Source of the DNA: Euryarchaeota archaeon UBA596 | Lineage (GTDB): Archaea; Thermoplasmatota; Poseidoniia; Poseidoniales; Poseidoniaceae | NCBI GenBank assembly: GCA_002498205.1 | Contig: DAGQ01000093.1 | Span: 1-8,937, forward strand | Length of the DNA stretch: 8,937 bases | Direction of reading: 5' to 3' | Part shown: in pieces, positions 1-5,937 of the stretch | How the letters are laid out: every line of letters begins with the position of its first letter | Position numbering within the stretch: the stretch's first letter is position 1 | Made by a program: the position numbers and the translations under genes | The notes under the pieces: model-generated | Databases searched by the model: none | What the model was told of the DNA's origin: nothing | What the model saw: the letters and a program-made list of their open reading frames with translations, nothing else

Positions 1-3000
1 GATACATCACCAGGTCATTTTGGACATATTTTGTTAGAGTTACCTGTGATTCATATTGGATTTATTAACAATATTAAGACTGCATTAAAATCTACATGTA
101 ACACATGTGGAAGAATTTTACTACATGAAAAGAAGGAAACACATCCATCAAATCCTGAATTGTCAGAACAAGATTATTGGAGAAATAGAGTTTCAGATAC
201 TATGTTAAAACATGGTGTTGGTTCTTCAGAATTCACAAAAGTAATCAAAATGATTGAGAAAGTTTGTTCTGGTAAAAAAGCAAGTATTTGTATGCATTGT
301 CAAGCAGAACAAGGAAAAATAATGATTGATAAACCATCAACATTTAAAGAAAGATTTGAAACAAAAACAGGTGCTAAATCAGAAAGAAAATTGAATCCTA
401 GGGATATCAGAGAATGGCTTACTACTATTCCTGATGATGATTTAATTTTTATTGGAATGGACAAATCAAATAGACCAGAATGGACTGTTTTGAGAGTATT
501 ACCTGTTCCTCCGATTACAGTAAGGCCTTCTATCACTTTAGATAGTGGAGATAGGAGTGAAGATGATTTAACTCATAAATTAGTTGATGTTCTAAGAATC
601 AATCAAAGATTAAGAGAAAATCGTGATTCTGGAGCACCTCAATTGATTGTTGAAGATTTATGGGAATTATTACAATACCATATCACAACTTATTTTGATA
701 ACCAAACTAGTGGAATTCCTCCAGCTAGACATCGTTCAGGTAGACCTCTAAAGACTTTAACACAACGTTTGAAAGGAAAAGAAGGACGATTTAGAAGTAA
801 TCTTTCAGGAAAGCGTGTAAATTTCTGTGCTAGGTCTGTAATTTCACCAGATCCTTATTTGGGGATAAATGAAGTCGGAGTACCTGAAAAAGTTGCAATG
901 GAATTATCTGTTCCGATTAGAGTAAATAGTAGAAATCGTGAACAAATGAGGCAAATGATACTTAGAGGACCTACTATACACCCTGGTGTTAATTATGTCG
1001 TTAGACCTGATGGAAGAAGAGTAAGAATTACCGATCGTTCAAAGTATATTAATGCAGGATTTAGATGTTTGAATCCAGATTGTTTGTCTGAAAACACCAT
1101 GCGACCGGATTTAGATGCAGCAATGTCAGCACCAAACTTTTTGCCTGGTTTAGCAGTAAGGCAAAAGAAAACAAAAAATCTAGATGGTTCTGTTGAAGAA
1201 ACATTTGAGGTTGATTTGGATAAAACATTATTGAATTTAGAAGGTATAGACGAGAATGGAAAACCTTTGAAAGAAGATAATCCAGACGGTATTTTACAAC
1301 AAAGGTGGATTTGGGAAAGAGAAAACATGGGAACACCACACCCTCCTCATTTAGAAATTGAATGTCCTCATTGTGGTTCACCAATTAATGAATTTGATGA
1401 AAGGACACGTTCATTTGATAGATTAGAAACTATGGATGCAGACGGTAATCCAAAGGAAGGACAAATTGTTGAAAGACATCTTATTGATGGTGATGTAGCT
1501 ATATTTAACAGACAACCATCACTACATAGAATGTCAATGATGGTTCACGAAGTAAGAGTAATGAAAGGTCATACTTTTAGATTTAATCTTGCAGTTTGTA
1601 CGCCATATAATGCAGATTATGATGGAGATGAAATGAATCTTCATGTTATCCAAGGAGAAGAAGCACGTGCTGAAGCGAAAATTTTGATGAGAGTACAAGA
1701 ACATATTCTTTCACCAAGGTACGGTGGTGCAGTAATTGGAGGAATTCATGACCATATTTCTGGTGCTTTCATGCTATCAAGAGAAGATGTCGGAGTTCGT
1801 AGATCTAATGCATTACAAATTTTAAGTTCAGTAAAATGGGTTGGAGATTTGCCAAAAGAAATTGATATGTGTTCAAAGACAGGAGCAATAATTGATAGTG
1901 CTGCAAAGAAAGGATTCAAAGGAGAACTTGTGAAAGGATTCAGAGGACATGATTTAGTTGGACTTTTATTGCCTGAAAATATAAAAATTCAGTTTACTAG
2001 TAGGTCTAATGACCTTGTAGATGTTCATGATGGTACTGTTTCGGGAACCTTGGATAAACGTTCAATAGGTGCTGAGGATGGTAGATTGTTGGATGCGATT
2101 GTTCAGACAAATGGTTCTGAAAGAGGAGCACAATTCTTAGATGACTTCACTAGACTTTCTATTGCTGCTTGTACATCTTTAGGATTTACAACAGGAATTG
2201 ATGATGAAGATCTATCCGATGAAGCAATGGCTAAAATTATCGCTGAAAATACAAAAGCAAGTGATGAAGTGCAAGCATACTTACAAAAATTTGGGAAAAA
2301 TGGGAAAGGATACGAAGTTAGACCTGGAAGAACTCCTATAGAAACACTTGAAGAAGATATTATGATTTCTTTAGATCAAGGAAAACAAAGAGCGGGAGAT
2401 ATTGCTAAAGAAGAATTATTGAAGGCTGGTAGATTTAACTCAGCTGTAAATATGGCGATTTCGGGTGCAAGAGGTAGTATGGATAACCTTACTATGATGG
2501 CTGCATCAATTGGTCAAGCAAAAGTTCGTGGAAAGAGATTGGAAAGAGGTTACAAAGATAGAGTACTTGCTCATTTCCCAAGAGGATCTAGAGGAGCGAG
2601 AGCGAAAGGTTTCGTTTCATCTTCATTTAAACATGGATTAGAACCTACAGAATTCTTTATGTTATCTGTTTCAGGAAGAGAAAGTCTTGTAGATACAGCG
2701 GTAAGAACTTCAAAATCAGGTTATATGCAAAGAAGATTGATTAATGCAATGGATGATTTGAAAGTTATTCCAGATGATAGACGTTCAGTAAGAAATACTG
2801 CTGATAGAATCATTCAATTTAGCTATGGAGAAGATGGTGTAGATCCATGTCGTTCTGCACATGGTTCACCAGTTAATATCGATGTTATTGTAGATACAGT
2901 TCTAGGTACATTTGGAGAATTGACAAACGTAGATTCTTACAAAGATCATGGAGATAAAGACTTTGAATCATTATTAGATGATGGCTTTGATATAGAAACT

Positions 3001-3021
3001 AATGAGGAAGGTGATTTCTGA
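1..3021 (+). CDS. rpoA1: DNA-directed RNA polymerase subunit A' (5'-partial)
   Basis: Largest catalytic subunit of archaeal RNA polymerase (N-terminal two-thirds of eukaryotic Rpb1). The frame is open from base 1 and the first visible residues, DTSPGHFGHI, are the conserved clamp motif near the N-terminus, so only some tens of codons are missing. In window residue numbers: a clamp zinc site is at C33/C36 (CNTC) and C97/C100 (CMHC); the switch/clamp motif GKRVNFCARSVISPDP is near 270-285; the catalytic Mg-binding loop NADYDGDEMNLH is at 537-548 with D539, D541 and D543; the bridge helix runs from about 881 (EPTEFF) through LVDTAVRTSKSGYMQRR. With 1006 residues visible, it is longer than the usual archaeal A' of roughly 870-900. 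Much of the excess is an insertion at about residues 346-487 holding C356-x4-C361 and C455-x2-C458, placed before ERHLIDGDVAIFNRQPSLHR. The subunit ends in an acidic tail. It is co-transcribed with rpoA2, whose ATG shares one base with this stop (TGATG). The family call is certain; the role of the insertion is unknown. Confidence 0.98.
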   Translation, partial: DTSPGHFGHILLELPVIHIGFINNIKTALKSTCNTCGRILLHEKKETHPSNPELSEQDYWRNRVSDTMLKHGVGSSEFTKVIKMIEKVCSGKKASICMHCQAEQGKIMIDKPSTFKERFETKTGAKSERKLNPRDIREWLTTIPDDDLIFIGMDKSNRPEWTVLRVLPVPPITVRPSITLDSGDRSEDDLTHKLVDVLRINQRLRENRDSGAPQLIVEDLWELLQYHITTYFDNQTSGIPPARHRSGRPLKTLTQRLKGKEGRFRSNLSGKRVNFCARSVISPDPYLGINEVGVPEKVAMELSVPIRVNSRNREQMRQMILRGPTIHPGVNYVVRPDGRRVRITDRSKYINAGFRCLNPDCLSENTMRPDLDAAMSAPNFLPGLAVRQKKTKNLDGSVEETFEVDLDKTLLNLEGIDENGKPLKEDNPDGILQQRWIWERENMGTPHPPHLEIECPHCGSPINEFDERTRSFDRLETMDADGNPKEGQIVERHLIDGDVAIFNRQPSLHRMSMMVHEVRVMKGHTFRFNLAVCTPYNADYDGDEMNLHVIQGEEARAEAKILMRVQEHILSPRYGGAVIGGIHDHISGAFMLSREDVGVRRSNALQILSSVKWVGDLPKEIDMCSKTGAIIDSAAKKGFKGELVKGFRGHDLVGLLLPENIKIQFTSRSNDLVDVHDGTVSGTLDKRSIGAEDGRLLDAIVQTNGSERGAQFLDDFTRLSIAACTSLGFTTGIDDEDLSDEAMAKIIAENTKASDEVQAYLQKFGKNGKGYEVRPGRTPIETLEEDIMISLDQGKQRAGDIAKEELLKAGRFNSAVNMAISGARGSMDNLTMMAASIGQAKVRGKRLERGYKDRVLAHFPRGSRGARAKGFVSSSFKHGLEPTEFFMLSVSGRESLVDTAVRTSKSGYMQRRLINAMDDLKVIPDDRRSVRNTADRIIQFSYGEDGVDPCRSAHGSPVNIDVIVDTVLGTFGELTNVDSYKDHGDKDFESLLDDGFDIETNEEGDF
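3008..3015 (+). promoter_or_regulatory. Shine-Dalgarno for rpoA2
   Basis: AAGGTGAT lies inside the last codons of rpoA1 and ends five bases before the rpoA2 ATG. GGTGAT is complementary to the archaeal 16S rRNA 3' end (AUCACCUCC). It supports ATG 3021 as the true start and translational coupling across the one-base overlap. Confidence 0.7.
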
Positions 3022-4577
3022 TGGTAGTAAAGAGTGCAACAAAGAAAAAATTAATGGATATGGGTATTGAAGAAGATTATGCACATAATTTGGCCGATGA
3101 TCGTAAATGGGATGATGTTAAAATTCTAGATGCGGCACAGATAGCTAAAATTTGTGAAACAAGTTCTGATATTGCAGATAAGATACATGAGATGATTGTT
3201 AGTTATGCTACGGGAAGAAGAGGAGACTCATCTATTGATGGCGGTGAAACAACTGTTGTTCGAAGGAAAGTCACAAGAACTTCTAGAAAGAAAGTGATTA
3301 AGAGAGATTTAGATTTTTATAAGTCCGAAGAAAAAATGTATGATATTAAAGAATTCGAAAGAGGTGAATTTTATGATGCAATTCAGAAAGCAAACGATAG
3401 TGTGGAAGGAGTTCATTTAACCGCAAGAGTTGTTGCAGATTTATCTGAAGCTTTAGTTAAAAGAGGACGCAAGAAGGTTACCGCAAAAGAAGCAAAAGAT
3501 ATGGTTAAAATGGCTAAAGATGCATTTGTTGCTGCTCAAGTAGATCCTTTTGAAGCCGCAGGAATTATCACTGCACAATCACTTGGTGAGCCTGGAACAC
3601 AGATGACAATGCGTACTTTCCACTATGCTGGTGTAGCTACAGTTAATGTAACTCAAGGTCTTCCAAGAATCATTGAAATTGTAGACGCTAGGAAAAAACC
3701 TAATACACCAACAATGATTGTACATTTGGCTGGAGATTTCAAAGTAAATGAAAATAAAGTCAAAAAATTAGCAGCAAGTCTTGAAGTTACAACTACCAAG
3801 AATATTGCTGATATAGAAACAGACGTAACTCAAAGAAGATTAACATTGAAATTACTACCTTCAGTTCTAAAACAAAAAGGTATGTCTGGAGGAGAAGTAG
3901 TAGATAAGTTAGGTAAAGCACTTAGATTATATATTGATGTAGATAATGAATCAAAACCAAGGCATATTACAATTATACCTGGTGTTCAAAAGAAAGAGGA
4001 TATGGAAAAATTAGATTCTGAACCGCCATCATATACAGAATTATTACAACTTGAAGACAAAGTTCGAGATTTAAGATTAAAAGGAATTCCAAATATCGAA
4101 AGAGCAAATGTACAAAGAAATGATCAAACTAATGAATTCTATATCTCAACAATCGGTTCAAATTTGGCTCGTGTTAGTGAAGTAGAAGGAATTGATAGAA
4201 GTAAAACTTATACAAATAATATAATTGAAATTTATGAATATCTGGGTATTGAAGCTGCTAGACAATCTATAATGAATGAATTGCAAGCAACTTTAGATGC
4301 AGCAAGACTTGATGTAGATGTAAGGCACTTGTTGATGGTTGCTGATGTTATGACTAGTGAAGGTGCTGTAAGAGCAATTGGAAGGCATGGTGTTAGTGGT
4401 ACTAAGCATAGTATTCTTGCTCGTGCTGCTTTCGAAGTTACTGTTAACCACTTGTTGAAAGCAGGAGTTATTGGTGAAACAGATAATTTAACTGGAGTTG
4501 CTGAAAATATTATTGTAGGTCAGCCAATTTCTTTAGGAACAGGAAGTGTTAATTTATATTACATTCCAGAGGAATAA
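3021..4577 (+). CDS. rpoA2: DNA-directed RNA polymerase subunit A''
   Basis: C-terminal part of the split largest RNA polymerase subunit; it completes the active centre with A'. The trigger loop is unmistakable at residues 181-205: AAGIITAQSLGEPGTQMTM followed by RTFHYAGV, with the substrate-contacting His at 201. It is followed by NVTQGLPRIIEIVDARK and a C-terminal jaw/clamp part ending in ENIIVGQPISLGTGSVNLYY. At 518 residues it is clearly longer than the roughly 390 common for archaeal A''. The excess is mostly N-terminal. Residues about 8-62 (LMDMGIEEDYAHNLADDRKW onward) look like a small helical helix-hairpin-helix or SAM-like fold. A Gly/Ser spacer and a basic linker (VVRRKVTRTSRKKVIKR, residues 79-95) come before the normal A'' helices. 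The ATG is chosen because it overlaps the rpoA1 stop and has a good ribosome binding site. Being next to rpoA1 and rpl30e matches the conserved euryarchaeal polymerase operon. Confidence 0.98.
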   Translation: MVVKSATKKKLMDMGIEEDYAHNLADDRKWDDVKILDAAQIAKICETSSDIADKIHEMIVSYATGRRGDSSIDGGETTVVRRKVTRTSRKKVIKRDLDFYKSEEKMYDIKEFERGEFYDAIQKANDSVEGVHLTARVVADLSEALVKRGRKKVTAKEAKDMVKMAKDAFVAAQVDPFEAAGIITAQSLGEPGTQMTMRTFHYAGVATVNVTQGLPRIIEIVDARKKPNTPTMIVHLAGDFKVNENKVKKLAASLEVTTTKNIADIETDVTQRRLTLKLLPSVLKQKGMSGGEVVDKLGKALRLYIDVDNESKPRHITIIPGVQKKEDMEKLDSEPPSYTELLQLEDKVRDLRLKGIPNIERANVQRNDQTNEFYISTIGSNLARVSEVEGIDRSKTYTNNIIEIYEYLGIEAARQSIMNELQATLDAARLDVDVRHLLMVADVMTSEGAVRAIGRHGVSGTKHSILARAAFEVTVNHLLKAGVIGETDNLTGVAENIIVGQPISLGTGSVNLYYIPEE

Positions 4578-4578
4578 T

Positions 4579-4586
4579 GAGGTGAT
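4579..4586 (+). promoter_or_regulatory. Strong Shine-Dalgarno for rpl30e
   Basis: GAGGTGAT sits in the 12-base gap between the rpoA2 stop and the rpl30e ATG. All eight bases are complementary to the archaeal 16S 3' tail (AUCACCUC). GAGG ends seven bases before the ATG. It fixes the start of rpl30e and shows that leadered, SD-driven translation is used inside this operon. Confidence 0.8.
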
Positions 4587-4589
4587 TAA

Positions 4590-4886
4590 ATGGATGTACT
4601 TAGAGAATTAAAAGACGCATGTTCAACAGGAACTCTTGTTTTTGGACAAAAACAAACAAAAAGCTCTTGTTCAGATGGAAAAGCAAAACTAATTTTAGTT
4701 TCAATGAATTGCCCAGAAGATTATGTTACCGAATTAGGTGCTGAATTTTCAGGAATTACAATGTATAGGGTAAATGTAGTTAATAGAGAACTAGGTGCAG
4801 TTTGTGGTAAACCGTTTCCAGTAAGTGCAATAGCTGTTTTAGATGCAGGAAGAAGTAAATTATTTTCACTAAAATCTAACCTTTAA
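4590..4886 (+). CDS. rpl30e: Large ribosomal subunit protein L30e
   Basis: 98-residue protein, the normal length for archaeal L30e, a member of the L7Ae/L30e fold family that binds kinked RNA and belongs to the 50S subunit. Diagnostic stretches are the N-terminal MDVLRELKDACSTGTLVFG with KQTK, the strand GKAKLILVSMNCPEDY, and the most conserved block, RELGAVCGKPFPVSAIAVLD. It lies 12 bases after rpoA2 behind a strong Shine-Dalgarno, as in the common archaeal order rpoA1-rpoA2-rpl30e. In many euryarchaea the next gene is nusA, followed by rps12 and rps7; here the next gene is an unrelated protein. The other L7Ae-family members are less likely because of the gene position and the GKPFPVSA block. 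Confidence 0.93.
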   Translation: MDVLRELKDACSTGTLVFGQKQTKSSCSDGKAKLILVSMNCPEDYVTELGAEFSGITMYRVNVVNRELGAVCGKPFPVSAIAVLDAGRSKLFSLKSNL

Positions 4887-4890
4887 ACTA
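4881..4890 (+). promoter_or_regulatory. Possible TATA box for the 4928 gene
   Basis: CTTTAAACTA, at the rpl30e stop codon, resembles the archaeal TATA element (TTTAWA-like). Transcription would start about 25 bases downstream, near 4910, leaving a short leader before ATG 4928. In such AT-rich DNA this motif could arise by chance. It is listed because the downstream gene has no Shine-Dalgarno and so may have its own promoter. Confidence 0.25.
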
Positions 4891-4900
4891 GTTATCACTA

Positions 4901-4916
4901 AGTTCTTGTTTGAACT
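4901..4916 (+). repeat. Small inverted repeat before the 4928 gene
   Basis: AGTTC, six bases, GAACT: a perfect 5-base-pair inverted repeat in the gap after rpl30e, just upstream of ATG 4928. It could be an operator half-site pair or a weak RNA hairpin. There is no T run after it, so it does not look like a terminator. It is short enough to be chance. Confidence 0.3.
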
Positions 4917-4927
4917 CAGCCACCATA

Positions 4928-5911
4928 ATGGAAACCATGGTAGATGATTTATTTTCTACTTTAGGGGTTCAATTTGATACGTTACAATCTCCTTCTGAAA
5001 TTGCTGAGATAAGGTGTCATGGAGTTATTAGAGATTTACCCGAATTCATGGAGAATATGGGTGCAAAAAAGGGGCAATCTGTATGGACATCTAGATCAAG
5101 TTGGATTGAATTTAGTAAAAATGAATTAGAAGCTTGGTTGGTAGATGTTCCTGTTGGAGATCATATCATTATAGTTGAAAGTCAGAATGATGTTGAAATT
5201 TCTTATCAATGCCCTTCTGGAGTTACATTAGAATTATGGGGTAAAGAAAAACTAGCATTGTTAATTGGATATAGTGTTTTAGAAAGTAAAAATCTAGAAT
5301 ATTTGAAAGAAGAAAAAGAAAAAGAACAAAAAAAAGATATTGAAGATACAGTTGAAAAAATAGAAAGTATATTTCAGAAAATAAAAAGAAAATCACAAAT
5401 TTGTATTAAATCACATATAAATCCTAATGATTCTTTAGATTTATTAGGTATTTCACAAGCACCTTGTCAACCTATTTTATTAGAATTATGTTTTTGGTTA
5501 GTTAACGGAAATTTAATCGGGCCTGAAAATAATGTTGAAGAACGAGAATGGATTGTATTAGAAGATAATTTTTCAGAAGAGATTACTTTACAAGAAGATC
5601 TGAGTTTTATTTCTTCAATACCTAATCTTCCCATTTTGAAAATTCCATTAAAAAATTCACTAGAAAAAATACAAAATAATCTTAATAATTTGTGTGATGA
5701 AAGAAGACATGAATCAATTAGTACATCTGAACTAAATTCGGGTAAATTATTAAGGTGGTGGAAATTAGATAAAAAATCTATAGAATGTTCCTCTAAATCG
5801 GTATTAGTACCTTCTTGGTTATTCATTTCACCAATAGATGGAAAGAAAATTATAAACGGTTTAAACGGCAAAGTACTTGATTATAAAGGAGAATTGAAAG
5901 GGATTCATTAA
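4928..5911 (+). CDS. Hypothetical protein with central coiled coil, possibly nuclease-fold-like
   Basis: I do not recognise this roughly 327-residue protein. It has no signal peptide or membrane span, so it is probably cytoplasmic. Numbered from ATG 4928, residues 1-118 form a mixed alpha/beta domain with VGDHIIIVES, an SGVTLELW strand and KEKLALLIGYSVLES. The pattern 'strand, LW, x-E-x-LA-x-LIG-x-x-VL' recalls archaeal restriction-endonuclease-fold (Mrr/RecB-like) proteins, but no clear D-ExK catalytic set is visible. Residues about 119-152 are highly charged (KEEKEKEQKKDIEDTVEKIE) and likely form a coiled coil. The C-terminal part ends in VLVPSWLFISPIDGKKIING and LNGKVLD, two strands that resemble the small domain 'P-x-W ... 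G-x-x-x-x-NG-x-x-G-x-V' of some archaeal proteins. Start choice: the frame can extend to TTG 4910, but that codon lies in a small inverted repeat; ATG 4928 is preferred and ATG 4937 is possible. No Shine-Dalgarno is seen for any of them. The gene takes the usual nusA place after rpl30e but shows no KH domain. Confidence 0.8.
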   Translation: METMVDDLFSTLGVQFDTLQSPSEIAEIRCHGVIRDLPEFMENMGAKKGQSVWTSRSSWIEFSKNELEAWLVDVPVGDHIIIVESQNDVEISYQCPSGVTLELWGKEKLALLIGYSVLESKNLEYLKEEKEKEQKKDIEDTVEKIESIFQKIKRKSQICIKSHINPNDSLDLLGISQAPCQPILLELCFWLVNGNLIGPENNVEEREWIVLEDNFSEEITLQEDLSFISSIPNLPILKIPLKNSLEKIQNNLNNLCDERRHESISTSELNSGKLLRWWKLDKKSIECSSKSVLVPSWLFISPIDGKKIINGLNGKVLDYKGELKGIH

Positions 5912-5912
5912 A

Positions 5913-5931
5913 GTGGGAGTTCTACTCACAC
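5913..5931 (+). repeat. Inverted repeat just upstream of the secreted-protein gene
   Basis: GTGGGAGT, TCT, ACTCACAC: a stem of eight positions with one G/A mismatch around a three-base loop, filling most of the 26-base gap before ATG 5938. An outer A5912/T5932 pair extends it. No T run follows, which argues against a terminator. The only purine-rich SD-like bases (GGGAG) are inside the stem and about 18 bases from the ATG. It could be an operator or a 5' leader hairpin; this is inference from symmetry alone. Confidence 0.4.
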
Positions 5932-5937
5932 TGTAAT

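Noticed and set aside
993..1384. Open frames of about 110 codons, including one on the minus strand, over the A' insertion
   Set aside because: They lie within the rpoA1 frame, which is continuous and conserved on both sides of the insertion. Their translations look like shadows of AT-rich code, with no family features and no ribosome binding site.
4886..4893. AACTAGTT palindrome at the end of rpl30e
   Set aside because: Only eight bases in AT-rich DNA, expected by chance; no second copy seen nearby.
4910..4927. TTG 4910 as the start of the unrecognised gene
   Set aside because: The extra residues NSATI show no conservation I can recognise, the codon lies in a small inverted repeat, and no Shine-Dalgarno precedes it. 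ATG 4928 is the simpler choice, though not proven.
5467..5871. Minus-strand open frame of 134 codons opposite the unrecognised gene
   Set aside because: It is fully antisense to a longer + strand frame with plausible domain structure. Its translation is Ser/Leu/Phe-rich shadow-type sequence.
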